From Rhizobium sp. SL42 (GTDB taxonomy: Bacteria > Pseudomonadota > Alphaproteobacteria > Rhizobiales > Rhizobiaceae), in assembly GCF_021729845.1 (NCBI RefSeq), contig NZ_CP063399.1:124001-188000 (forward strand): a stretch of 64,000 nt of DNA. The letters run 5' to 3'. The position numbers and the translations under genes were made by a program. Under the pieces are notes generated by a model that was not told where the DNA came from, made no database searches, and saw only the letters and a list, made by a program, of their open reading frames with translations. Positions 7,282-15,976 of the stretch are shown here, piece after piece (within the stretch, counting starts at the first letter, position 1; each line of letters starts with the position of its first letter).

Positions 7282-8337
7282 ATGACCACATTCGTCATGA
7301 TCCACGCAGCGTTCCATGGCGATTGGGTTTGGAGCCGTGTGTCGGATCACCTCATCAAGATGGGCCACAAGGCAGTCACTCCCTCCTTCGCCTCCTGTCG
7401 GGCGGGGAATGGTGCAACTTTGTCGTCTCATGTGGCCGAGCTTCTTGGTCTGCTTTCGCACTTGACGCAAACCCAGGTAGTCCTTGTCGCACAGAGCTAC
7501 GGCGGCCTTGTTGCGACTGCCGCGGCTGCACGGGTACGTTCTCAAGTGGCAGCACTGATCTATATTGATGCCGTTCTCCCCGAGCATGGAAAATCGATGC
7601 TCGAAACGATTCCTGTGGAGTTCGCCAATACGTATCGCGCCCGCCGATCCTTGGACGGCGGCCTGCCTGTTATCCTGCCCGCTCGTGGGCATACACCGGA
7701 ACTGCGGAATGCTGGCGACCGTTCATTCGTGGCGGGCCATATATCACCGCAGCCGTTTGCGAGCTTCGACGAACCTGCCGACCTTTTGACGCGAGACGAT
7801 GCGCTGGCAGGCATTCCGCGCCATTATCTCCACTGCTCGGCACACTCGATTGACCCATCGGCGTCCCTGTATACGGACTTTGCACGCCGGGCGGCGACTG
7901 GTCGAGGCTGGTTCCACCGCAACCTGCCCTTGGGATTCTATGGCGTGCTGAGCTCACCCGGCAGTATGGCTGAAGCCATTGTCGAAGCCACCCACGGTGT
8001 TAGCGGCGGGTTGTCGAGCCACTGTCTGCGGCGCGTTCTGGATGCTGTGGAAGAGAGGGATGGAAGCCCGATCTCGTTGGCGGAACTCGCGAACATCGCC
8101 GGATTGAGCGCTTGGCATTTTGCGCGTTGCTTCAAACAAAGCATGGGTGTTCCGCCCCACACCTATCTGCTAACGCGGCGGATAGAAAAAGCGGCCCGCC
8201 TGCTTCAGCGAGGGGATCTGATGCTGGGCGATGTCGCACGCCTAAGCGGGTTCAGTAGCGCCAGCCGATTTGCGACAGTTTTCCGCCAAGTGGTAGGGAT
8301 GGCCCCGCGTACCTTTCGCAATCTGCAAACACCTTGA
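7282..8337 (+). CDS. alpha/beta-hydrolase fused to AraC-type DNA-binding domain
   Basis: A 351-aa protein with two parts. Residues 1 to about 235 follow the esterase family related to plant methyl-salicylate esterases and EstC: MTTFVMIHAAFHGDWVW at the start and the nucleophile elbow AQSYGG (Ser72). Where relatives have the catalytic histidine (GHxxMLSxP), this protein has GFYGVLSSP, so Phe219 replaces His. The acid residue is also not clear. Residues about 250-345 are a complete AraC HTH domain with both helix-turn-helices (LAELANIAGLSAWHFARCF and VARLSGFSSASRFATVFRQ). I infer a transcription factor using a dead hydrolase fold as ligand sensor. The start has GGGGA upstream. Confidence 0.8.
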   Translation: MTTFVMIHAAFHGDWVWSRVSDHLIKMGHKAVTPSFASCRAGNGATLSSHVAELLGLLSHLTQTQVVLVAQSYGGLVATAAAARVRSQVAALIYIDAVLPEHGKSMLETIPVEFANTYRARRSLDGGLPVILPARGHTPELRNAGDRSFVAGHISPQPFASFDEPADLLTRDDALAGIPRHYLHCSAHSIDPSASLYTDFARRAATGRGWFHRNLPLGFYGVLSSPGSMAEAIVEATHGVSGGLSSHCLRRVLDAVEERDGSPISLAELANIAGLSAWHFARCFKQSMGVPPHTYLLTRRIEKAARLLQRGDLMLGDVARLSGFSSASRFATVFRQVVGMAPRTFRNLQTP

Positions 8338-8529
8338 GAGCCTTTGGGGCACCATAGATGTTCCAGTCCGAAACTTCGGCGTTTTGCGACCAACAGCATG
8401 GCTGCTTCGGGCCGCAGGCCGTCATTGCTGAAGGCGGGCACAAAAGACCACAGTAAAGTCGAGAGGTGAGCGTCTCGGCGTTCCGATGGCAAACTTCTAC
8501 AGTCATTTTGACCAGCAGAGGAGCCATCC

Positions 8530-9762
8530 ATGCCGAATAGCAGTGACCACCTGATCACAGAACTCAGGACCGAACTAACCCGCCAGCAGTACAGCCGGGC
8601 GGTCGTCGACAATTATTGTGCCTATGCGCGCGGATTCCTTGACTACCTTTTACGCCAGAATACCCCGGTTGCGGATGTGAGCGAAGTGCAGGTCGCGCAA
8701 TACCTGCGTGACGCTATCGCGCTGTTCCAGGAACGCCATGGTCGATCTCCGGGGCCATACTGGCACTCGATCCCTCGCTCGGGAATCCATGCATTGCTGC
8801 GGCTCGCACAGGGGCAATGGCCACCCACGCCGATAGCGACCTGCGCTACTGACGCACTACGCTTGGCCATCTGCGAGGAGTACGAGACCTGGCTGCGCGA
8901 GGAACGAGGTCTTGCTGTGGCCAGCATCGACGCGTTGATGTGGGAGGGTCGAAACTTCCTGGCCTGGCAGCTCAATCGGCATGGCATCGATAGTCTTATG
9001 ACAATGACCGTGGGCGACATCGATGGCTATATGGACACACGCAGCCCTCACCAAACGCGCAAGTCCATAAAGGATGTGGCGGAGCGCCTTCGTTCGATGC
9101 TGCGCTATCTCCATCGGACGGGTCGCACTGCAATCGACTTGTCGCCGCACGTCGTCGCCCCCTTGCTCTATGCTTATGAGGGGGTGCCTTCGATCCTTAC
9201 GCCAGACCAGATCGCCGCGGTTCTACAGACCTCGGGCACGGACAAGACGCCCGCGGGGTTACGGGACCACGCAATTCTGCAATTGCTTGCCACCCACGGC
9301 CTCAGGTCCGGCGAAATCTTTAACCTTCGGGCCAAGGATATCGACTGGCGGGCGGAAACGATCCGCATCCGGCACACCAAGACTCACGCCACCTCATATC
9401 TGCCGTTGATGGTGCCAGTCGGCGAAGCGGTGCTCGCCTATTTGCAGACGGGGCGGCCTATGACCGATGCCCGAGAAATCTTCATCCGTACACGAGCGCC
9501 CTATCGCAAACTCAGCATGCTCGCCAACATAGTGCAGCGACGACTTAAAGATGCCGGGGTCAAACCGGCTGGCAAGAACGGCTCTCATATCTTCCGCCAC
9601 GCACGTGCAGTCGAAATGCTGCGCGCCGCTGTGCCCCAGAAAGTGATCGGCGACCTGCTCGGGCATCGTTCTGCCGAGTCTACGGCCCCTTATCTCAAGC
9701 TTGCCACCGAAGATCTCCGTGCCATCGCGCTCGATGTGCCGGGAAAGGAGGTGCGGTCATGA
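8530..9762 (+). CDS. tyrosine recombinase, first gene of a RIT element
   Basis: A 410-aa site-specific recombinase. The N-terminus has a SAM-like core-binding domain. The catalytic residues are present: Arg in THGLRSGE, Lys region in RIRHTKTHAT, HxxR in HIFRHARA, and GHRSAESTAPYLKL with the nucleophilic Tyr. It overlaps the next recombinase by 4 bases (ATGA). Two overlapping recombinase genes of this type are the signature of Recombinase-in-Trio elements common in rhizobia. Upstream is AGGAGC, a good ribosome site. The third recombinase is absent and the second is truncated, so the element is probably immobile unless helped in trans. Confidence 0.8.
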   Translation: MPNSSDHLITELRTELTRQQYSRAVVDNYCAYARGFLDYLLRQNTPVADVSEVQVAQYLRDAIALFQERHGRSPGPYWHSIPRSGIHALLRLAQGQWPPTPIATCATDALRLAICEEYETWLREERGLAVASIDALMWEGRNFLAWQLNRHGIDSLMTMTVGDIDGYMDTRSPHQTRKSIKDVAERLRSMLRYLHRTGRTAIDLSPHVVAPLLYAYEGVPSILTPDQIAAVLQTSGTDKTPAGLRDHAILQLLATHGLRSGEIFNLRAKDIDWRAETIRIRHTKTHATSYLPLMVPVGEAVLAYLQTGRPMTDAREIFIRTRAPYRKLSMLANIVQRRLKDAGVKPAGKNGSHIFRHARAVEMLRAAVPQKVIGDLLGHRSAESTAPYLKLATEDLRAIALDVPGKEVRS

Positions 9763-10155
9763 CGAAGTGGCCCGACCCTGAGCGCACGTTGATCGCCCGG
9801 TACATTGCAAGCCTCAACCTACGCACCACGAACAGCCCTATCTACTACAGGCAGGCGCTCAACAAATTCCAGGATGTCGCCGAGCGCTATGCCACGCTCG
9901 ACAAGAATATGCTGGTGGCCTGGTTGCGTGTAGCTCCAGGCAGGGCGCCGACGACGCGGCTACACCGTACCCGGATCGTCGACCGGTTCCTCGATCACCT
10001 TCAGGAAACAGGGGCAATCGAACGCAATCCCATCACCGTGCTGCGTGAAGCATGCAATATCAAGCAGTGCATGCCGGTGTGGCGGGCGCTCGCCGATCGC
10101 GATCCCGATAACGCGCTTGCCGAACTATCCCAGCCAAAGGATGCCGGTGCCTCTA
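9759..10155 (+). pseudogene. truncated second RIT recombinase
   Basis: The N-terminal 130 residues or so of a second tyrosine recombinase (YYRQALNKFQDVAERYATLD, DRFLDHLQETGAIERNPI). The match to a recombinase stops around 10150, where the sequence becomes an IS30-type transposase fragment on the other strand; the open frame runs on to 10229. The whole catalytic domain is missing. The start overlaps the preceding gene (ATGA). Confidence 0.7.
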
Positions 10156-10445
10156 GCACATTCCAAAGCAATTTCCTCTCGCTCTCGGAACGTCAGGCTG
10201 CGGTTTTTGAGTGGTGTTGCCGAGGGTGAAAGATTTGTGGGAGGCATGCCGCCTGAACTCCGAAACCACCGGTTCCCAACGGGGGCAGAGACGCCGGCTT
10301 CCACAGCGGCATCCTCGCTGGACAAGCCAGCCGCTACTTCTCGCCAGAACCGACACAGGTTCTCACGCTGCCATACAGGTGGCCGGCCAGGCGAGGATAA
10401 TTTCTGCCGCGTTGAACGCTCCGATTTCCGTCTTCCCGTAGCCAT
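10150..10445 (-). pseudogene. IS30-family transposase N-terminal fragment
   Basis: The minus-strand translation KLSSPGRPPVWQRENLCRFW, then GVSAPVGNRWFRSSGGMPP and LTFREREEIALECARG, matches the N-terminal DNA-binding part of the long rhizobial IS30 transposases. It stops after about 95 residues at the junction with the RIT recombinase. The DDE domain is missing. It is a different subgroup from the intact IS30 at 14.3 kb. Confidence 0.7.
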
Positions 10446-10485
10446 TCACACCTCCTAGTTTGGCGGTGTTGCGGCGACCGGTTGA

Positions 10486-10809
10486 ATCTGCCCAATACGT
10501 GTCCATTCGCTATTCTGAGCGGCTGGCGGAGGCGGAGGCGGAGGCGGAGGCGGGCATTGAGCCGTCTTCGGAAGCGTTGGCGACAGTTATGACAACGCTC
10601 TCGCCGAAACAATCAACGGTCTTTACAAGGCCGAGGTCATCCATCGGCGAGGACCGTGGTGCAACTTCGAAGCCGTGGAGTTCGCCACGCTCGAATGGGT
10701 CGATTGGTTCAACCATCGCCGCCTTCTGGAACCCTTCGGCAACATGCCGCCCGCCGAGGCAGAAGAAAGATACTACGCCGTGCTGGACGCGCCCGCGATG
10801 GCCGCATAA
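10486..10809 (+). pseudogene. IS3-family transposase OrfB C-terminal fragment
   Basis: The 3' third of an IS3 OrfB: QYVSIRYSERLAEA, then after a one-base frame change VGDSYDNALAETINGLYKAE, WVDWFNHRRLLEP and a terminal stop at 10807. The catalytic Glu lies in NALAETINGL. Between the two parts the dipeptide Ala-Glu is repeated because of a GGCGGA expansion. A typical right terminal sequence (GAAAGCCGGTGCGGTTCA) ends near 10848. The 5' two thirds of the element are missing. Confidence 0.7.
10525..10553 (+). repeat. (GGCGGA)4 hexamer repeat
   Basis: Four perfect GGCGGA units followed by a partial one, in frame with the IS3 transposase fragment, giving AEAEAEAEA where intact relatives have a single AEA. 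It looks like slipped-strand expansion in a dead gene. Confidence 0.75.
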
Positions 10810-10848
10810 CTTAAACCAAACGGTCTCCGGGAAAGCCGGTGCGGTTCA

Positions 10849-11174
10849 AAGCTCTTCAAGAGGTAGATTGAAAGTGCGTGCAAAATGTTCACACGGTCGG
10901 AGGACCCACACTCAGGCGCTTGGATCAGTCTGTTTCACCGATCGTCACGACTGATGAACGCCCATGCGCCGATACGAGCAATCGCGCATAGAGCGCCTCC
11001 ATATAGTTGGTAATGTGCAGCATATTGTGTCGGTGCTGTTTCAGCGTCGCGTTTGTCTCGAAATCAATGGAGGCTTGCGAAGGGCCATTTGTGTTGGCTG
11101 GCTAAAGGTGAGGGAATGCGATGAGCCCATTCATCGGAAGGTCTTTCTGGAATATTCGATGCTTCTAAGAAGAG
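10849..11174. other. no gene recognised
   Basis: About 330 bases between the IS3 right end and the terminator after the truncated cheW. Reading frames here show no similarity to anything I know. Confidence 0.4.
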
Positions 11175-11194
11175 CCCGGCCGTTTCCGGCCGGG
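11175..11194 (-). terminator. hairpin after the truncated cheW
   Basis: CCCGGCC (11175-11181) and GGCCGGG (11188-11194) form a 7-bp stem with a 6-base loop. On the minus strand it is followed by CTCTTCTTAG, a weak U-rich tail. It begins 9 bases beyond the cheW remnant stop. Confidence 0.6.
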
Positions 11195-11202
11195 ATCGTT
11201 AT

Positions 11203-11436
11203 TCATGCCGCGTGTGCCCCGTCTTCGAACCGCTCGAACATGTGGTCGAGGCCGTGTTCGAGCGGGATGATGCCGTGGGAGAAGGTCGGATCGAAAGACG
11301 TTCCAAGATCCGGCACGGGCTGAATCTGGTTTGCCCGGATCGATGTGGTCTTGATGCAGAACTGCTGGTCGCCGAGATGGAAAGCGATGATCTCCAGCAT
11401 CGTCGCTTGGCCTCGGGCGATGGCTGTTGCCTCCAT
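11203..11436 (-). pseudogene. internally deleted CheW
   Basis: A 77-residue frame made of the two ends of a CheW coupling protein. Compared with the intact paralogue at 17902-18378, it keeps the first 34 residues (LEIIAFHLGDQQFCIKTTSI) and then jumps directly to IQPVPDLGTSFDPTFSHGII, losing about 62 residues. A second gap of about 6 residues precedes LDHMFE. Both deletions preserve the frame, so a small protein could still be made. The lost part includes most of the CheW barrel that contacts receptor and CheA, so normal coupling is unlikely. The start overlaps the receptor stop (ATGA). Confidence 0.8.
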
Positions 11437-13448
11437 CAGAATTCCTCCCAGCTATCTATGGCAGCCGCGGTCGCTCCCTTCCCGCCAAAGGCGCCTGCGA
11501 GTTTGCGGCCAAGCGCGCGAGCGGGGGAGGGGACCGGCCTGCTGTCGGCGACGACGGTGCGCGGGGCGGATGCCGACCCGTCGAGCTTGAAGCGGGCGAT
11601 CAGCCGGGCGAGGCCGGAGGCCTCTTCGGCCAGCCGATTGGTGGCGGCGGTGGATTCCTCGACCATCGCCGCATTCTGCTGCGTCACCTGATCCATCTGA
11701 TTGACAGCGGTGCTGACCTCGGAAAGGCCGGTCGATTGTTCCTTGGCAGCAGTGGCGATCGAATGGACGTGCTCGTTGATCTTGATGACATGGCTCTGGA
11801 TTAGGGTGAGGGCTTCGCCTGTCGCCATTACCAGCTTGACGCCCGACTGAACCTCGCCGCTTGAGCGGGAGACCAGCGCCTTGATGTCCTTAGCAGCGCC
11901 TGCCGAGCGCTGGGCAAGTTCACGGACTTCCTGGGCGACGACGGCAAAACCTTTGCCGGCATCACCGGCACGCGCCGCCTCGACGCCGGCATTCAGCGCC
12001 AAAAGGTTGGTCTGGAAGGCGATCTCGTCAATGACGTTGATGATCCGGCCGATTTCGCCGGAAGCCTGCTCTATCCGCCCCATCGCCGAGACCGCATCTT
12101 TCACCACGGCACTCGACTGCTCGGTCGAGCGGCGCGCTTCGTCGACCATGTGGCTGGCCTCTGTCGCCAGTTCGGTCGAGCTCTTGACCGCGACGGTGAT
12201 TTCCTCCAGCGCCGAGGAGGTCTCCTCCAGCGAGGCTGCCTGCTGCTCGGTGCGCTTCGACAGATCGCCGGAGGCGGTGCGCATCTCGCCGGCGCCGCCA
12301 TTGATCGTGTCGATGGCAGAACGGACCTCGCCGAGTACCGAACGCAGGTTGGCCATCGTCGTATTGACGCTGCCCTTGAGTTCACCAAAGGCGCCCTGGA
12401 ATTCGCCGCGCATGCTTTCCGTTAGATCGCCCTCGGCCAGCGCCGAGACCACCCGCCGCGTTTCGGCAACGCCGCGATCGACGGAAGCGACGAGCCGGTT
12501 GAGGCCAACGATGATACGGTTGAGGTCCGGATAGCCGAAGTCTTCCGACGCGCGACGCGAGAAATCACCCATTGCCGCCGCTGCGATGACTGCGTCTAAG
12601 CTCTCCTGCATTTCGGTCACCTTCAGGCGCTTGGCCGTGCCCGCCGCGTCCAGTTCGCGCACCTTGATGCCGTTCTGCTTGAACACCTCGACGGCGCGGG
12701 CCATCTCGCCGATTTCGTTCGTCCTGTCGGTGAAGGGGATTTCAACCGAGAGATCGCCGTCGGCGAGCATGCGCATGACGTCGGTGGTCCGATTGATCGG
12801 ACGGGAAACGCCGACGATCGCAAAGGCCATCGCGCCGAGGCCCACCACGCAGGCGATGCCGAGCAACGCGAAGGCCGCGATGCGGGCGGTCGCGTAGTCG
12901 CCGGAACTGTCGTCGAGGCTCCTTTCAGTTCCGGCGGTGTTTATCCGAACGAGGTGCTGGATAAGGTCCTCCATCACAAGATAGGCATTGCGTACATCCC
13001 CCAACACGAGCTTGCCAGCCTCTTCGCGTTGCCCAGCTTTGAAGTGTGCAACGACACGTTCATTGAGCTTCAGGTAGACGTCCACCTTTTTCTTGAACGC
13101 CTCGTACGTCGTTCGCTCCTCCGGCGCAGAAACCAGGGCTTCATAGGTCGACATTCGCTCGCGAAGCGCGGCCGTGTCCTCGCCAATGGCATGCTCCGTC
13201 TTCTCCACGGCAGATGCATCGGACGCGAGGAGCAGGCGTGTCTGCGATCCTCTGAGATCCGCCATCGTTATGTTGATCTTGTTGGCGATGTCGACGCTCG
13301 GCACCCATTTGCTCGCCAAAGTCTGAACCTCGCCGTAAACGCCGTCTATCGACGAAAGCGCGAAAAGGCCCTGGCCGGAGAGCAGGAGGAGCAGCAGCGA
13401 GAATGCACCGGTCAGGGACGCTTTGAGTGAAAAGGATGATAGTTTCAT
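11436..13448 (-). CDS. methyl-accepting chemotaxis protein with C-terminal WEEF tail
   Basis: About 670 aa from ATG 13448. A first membrane helix (residues ~10-30), a periplasmic four-helix-bundle sensing region (~30-190), a second membrane helix (~193-215), a HAMP domain (PINRTTDVMRMLADGD), a second HAMP-like stretch, and the cytoplasmic signalling domain with hairpin tip [17 protein letters not shown] near residue 478. Flanking EEx-type methylation sites are present. The last residues, DSWEEF, resemble the pentapeptide tether for CheR/CheB. The ligand is unknown. It forms an operon with the deleted cheW. The C-terminal linker and tail closely match the receptor at 15977. Confidence 0.88.
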   Translation of the reverse strand: MKLSSFSLKASLTGAFSLLLLLLSGQGLFALSSIDGVYGEVQTLASKWVPSVDIANKINITMADLRGSQTRLLLASDASAVEKTEHAIGEDTAALRERMSTYEALVSAPEERTTYEAFKKKVDVYLKLNERVVAHFKAGQREEAGKLVLGDVRNAYLVMEDLIQHLVRINTAGTERSLDDSSGDYATARIAAFALLGIACVVGLGAMAFAIVGVSRPINRTTDVMRMLADGDLSVEIPFTDRTNEIGEMARAVEVFKQNGIKVRELDAAGTAKRLKVTEMQESLDAVIAAAAMGDFSRRASEDFGYPDLNRIIVGLNRLVASVDRGVAETRRVVSALAEGDLTESMRGEFQGAFGELKGSVNTTMANLRSVLGEVRSAIDTINGGAGEMRTASGDLSKRTEQQAASLEETSSALEEITVAVKSSTELATEASHMVDEARRSTEQSSAVVKDAVSAMGRIEQASGEIGRIINVIDEIAFQTNLLALNAGVEAARAGDAGKGFAVVAQEVRELAQRSAGAAKDIKALVSRSSGEVQSGVKLVMATGEALTLIQSHVIKINEHVHSIATAAKEQSTGLSEVSTAVNQMDQVTQQNAAMVEESTAATNRLAEEASGLARLIARFKLDGSASAPRTVVADSRPVPSPARALGRKLAGAFGGKGATAAAIDSWEEF

Positions 13449-13701
13449 TCGAGTTTTCCTGTAGGCCCGTGATAGGAAGGCCTCATGCTTCCAGGTCAAA
13501 ATTTTGAGGAATGGCCGCTCGAATCATTCGAGGGGCGGACAGGCTCAGCGAGGCAGACGTTGCATGCCTGTCGGCGAGCACTAGGCTTGTTACCGTTAGT
13601 CAATTGTAAAGCTTAACAACGCCTAACCTTTACCACCTTAGGGTAGCAAAGGGTGCGGACTTCGGACAATTCTTCTGAAATTGGATATTGGGTCGATTTG
13701 A

Positions 13702-13900
13702 CTAGGTTCGTGCTGTTCGTCTTTTAGTGTCCGACGGTTTTTCCCCATAGGCTTCCCGATAGGCACCGGAAAAACGGCCGAAGTGAAAGAAGCCCCATTT
13801 CAAGCATATGTCTTTCACGGTCTCTTGATTTGAAGGACCGAGAAGATCCCCACGGGCCCCGCGAAGGCGGATAGCATGCAGATAAGCTGAAGGTGTTGTG
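13702..13900 (-). pseudogene. AraC-family regulator C-terminal remnant
   Basis: The minus-strand translation TPSAYLHAIRLRGARGDLLG followed by VKDICLKWGFFHFGRFSGAY and YGEKPSDTKRR is the second half of an AraC-type HTH domain with the conserved WGFxHxGRFSxxYR. The N-terminal part of the protein is missing; upstream codons show no family similarity. It lies 250 bases upstream of the receptor start and next to IS30, suggesting insertion-linked decay. Confidence 0.65.
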
Positions 13901-14146
13901 TCCCTAAGAGGCCCAGTCGGCCCGAAGCTACGATTTTGGCCAACTGAAGAACGCTGTGGGAACATGGCGATGATAGTTGACGGGTAGCCTGGCAAGGAAT
14001 GACGGTCCGCTCCGGCAAACGGAGGGGAGTTATGAGTTTTGGTCTTTCGAGTACCCCTCTCTACAGATATGTGGCGGCAAGGTTGGAATGTCCGCCATTG
14101 TGCAAAGCTAAAGTGTCCGGTCGGCTTGCTACGACACGACGATCAG

Positions 14147-14190
14147 CCCCGATCTGAGCGGCTGATCCCGCTTGCAAGATCAGATCGGGG
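14147..14190. other. compound palindrome
   Basis: CCCCGATCTGA (14147-14157) pairs perfectly with TCAGATCGGGG (14180-14190). Overlapping it, GATCAGCC (14141-14148) pairs with GGCTGATC (14160-14167). The two alternative stems are mutually exclusive, as in an attenuator, but no leader or gene is attached. It lies just outside the IS30 left end. Confidence 0.45.
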
Positions 14191-14224
14191 CGGGTGGGAC
14201 ACACCGCTTCGGCTTTAGCTGTGA

Positions 14225-15335
14225 GTTCATGTTGAAGCGCGACTTGCGGGCATGGCGAAGCTATCCGGCATGCCTCAGCTGTGCGAGCAGTTTCTTGCGG
14301 AAGACTTCTGCCGGCGTTCGATAGCCGAGACATTTGCGCGGTGTGGCATTGAGCTGATTGCAGATGGCGATCAGATCGGCATCAGTCACGGATAAGGGAT
14401 CGACCTCTCTCGAAAGCCATTTCCGCGCTCGCCTGTTGGTGTTCTCAACCGTGCCTTTCTGCCAGGGTGACTGCGGGTCACAAAACCAGGTCTGTGTGCC
14501 GATGCTGGCTTGCAGATAGGGCCAGTCGGTGAACTCAGTGCCACGATCGAATGTGATTGAGCGGCGGGCGAGGTGGGGCAGCGCTTGTAGCGCTTGCACA
14601 AGTCCGTTCATAACCGGCCGGGACTGCCGATCATTGTTGCGCAGAAAGATGGCAAAGCGGCTGACTCGCTCCACGAGGGACGTCATATTGGCCTTGCCGA
14701 ACTTCTTGCGAAACTGGATCAGATCGCATTCCCAATGCCCAAACTGCTTGCGATCGGCAACGACATCCGGACGGCGTAGAATGTTCAGTTCAGGGCTAAA
14801 CCTTTGGCCATACTTGCGTCTTGCATGTCGCGGTCGCCGTCGAGCCCGATGCTCAGGCAGATGACGCCACAGCTTGATTGCATGTCCGTCGGACGAGTAT
14901 GCGAACTTGTAGATCGTTTCGTGACTGACTGAGATCGGGTGCCGTTCCAAGCGCATCCGGCCAGCGATTTGCTGCGGCGACCAACCATGGATGATCCGGT
15001 CGATAACGGACTGCCTCACAGTCGAGAAGCGCACCAGCTTCCGGAGCTTGGCCCGCCGTTCGCAAGCCATTTCGTGCGCCGTCACGCAGTAGTAGCCATT
15101 GAGATCGGGGACGACCTTGTCGGCGAACGTGTTGCGCTTGATCTCACGAAAGATCGTCGAGCGATGTCGACCAAGTTTCTCGGCGATGACCTCGACACTC
15201 AGCCCAGCCGTTCGCCAGCGGGCAATCTTACGACGCTCATCGAGATCAATATGGGAGTAGGTGCGTTTCATTGCAGCTTCCTTGCGAGTGACAACCCATT
15301 GGTATCATTCGCAAGTCGCACTTCATCCTTGAACC
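14225..15335 (-). mobile_element. intact IS30-family insertion sequence
   Basis: About 1.1 kb. The ends are imperfect inverted repeats of roughly 24 bp: left GTTCATGTTGAAGCGCGACT and right (reverse complement) GTTCAAGGATGAAGTGCGAC, both continuing TTGCG. A single transposase gene fills the element. I could not define target-site duplications with confidence. Confidence 0.75.
14261..15271 (-). CDS. IS30-family transposase
   Basis: A 336-aa full-length transposase. N-terminal HTH (DLDERRKIARWRTAGLSVEV, then LGRHRSTIFREIKRN), a linker with WSPQQIAGRM, and a DDE catalytic core: WECDLIQF (first D), TFDRGTEFTDW (second D) and KGTVENTNRRARKW (E). The C-terminus carries the usual LNATPRKCLGYRTPAEVF. 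No frameshift or missing residue is visible, so this is the only apparently complete transposase in the window besides IstB. It sits between the two receptor-cheW pairs and could have taken part in rearranging them. Confidence 0.9.
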   Translation of the reverse strand: MKRTYSHIDLDERRKIARWRTAGLSVEVIAEKLGRHRSTIFREIKRNTFADKVVPDLNGYYCVTAHEMACERRAKLRKLVRFSTVRQSVIDRIIHGWSPQQIAGRMRLERHPISVSHETIYKFAYSSDGHAIKLWRHLPEHRARRRPRHARRKYGQRFSPELNILRRPDVVADRKQFGHWECDLIQFRKKFGKANMTSLVERVSRFAIFLRNNDRQSRPVMNGLVQALQALPHLARRSITFDRGTEFTDWPYLQASIGTQTWFCDPQSPWQKGTVENTNRRARKWLSREVDPLSVTDADLIAICNQLNATPRKCLGYRTPAEVFRKKLLAQLRHAG

Positions 15336-15976
15336 CACCCACCTTACAAGATAATGTCGCATAACAGGTATTATGGAACTTTTTGTGATCATTGAGGCGG
15401 CAACTCAGTCCGGTGTCTACACATGATACGCTTGGGGCCGTGCGGGCGTAAGTGGTCGGACACGTCTTCGCGTCGGCCTAACTAGACACACCAACAGCGG
15501 CAAAGACCGTGCGCGGTCATTGGCTCACCTAAAACGAGCCGGTCGGAACAACGGCTACCTAAGCGAAATCCTTGCAATTCTCGTATGTTAAGCTGGATTC
15601 AGCCCTGGCGACTCATGACGAGAATCCATCCGAAACGAAAAGACGGTCGGCAAACGCCTGACCAGAAATGTCTACCTGAGACGGGCAAAGCCATCCCTTT
15701 TCCGCGCCACTTATCCAATCAGCGCAACAAGTGTCTTTCGTGCAAGGAATCTGACGGATCCGTTAACCTTTGGAGTTCTTTAGTCGTCGTGCGCAGGCAC
15801 ATGACGAGCATGATTTCGCTCGGTACGCCCTGCAGCATGAGGGTGTCAGCCGCACCATCAAACCGTCTTCACCGCTTGAATGATTCGGGCGTCAATCAAC
15901 ACACGATGCTGGAAATATCACGGCTTTGATTGAGGTCGGGCGCGAATAGTCATGCGGAAAATGAAGGAAAAATGAA
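15336..15976. other. long intergenic region before the second receptor
   Basis: About 640 bases without a supported gene. It presumably holds the promoter of the receptor gene at 15977; a ribosome site (AAGGAAAA) precedes that start. I could not identify a sigma-factor motif by eye. Confidence 0.4.

Noticed and set aside
10525..10553. CRISPR or tandem-repeat array
   Set aside because: Six-base units without spacers inside a transposase fragment; simple slippage.
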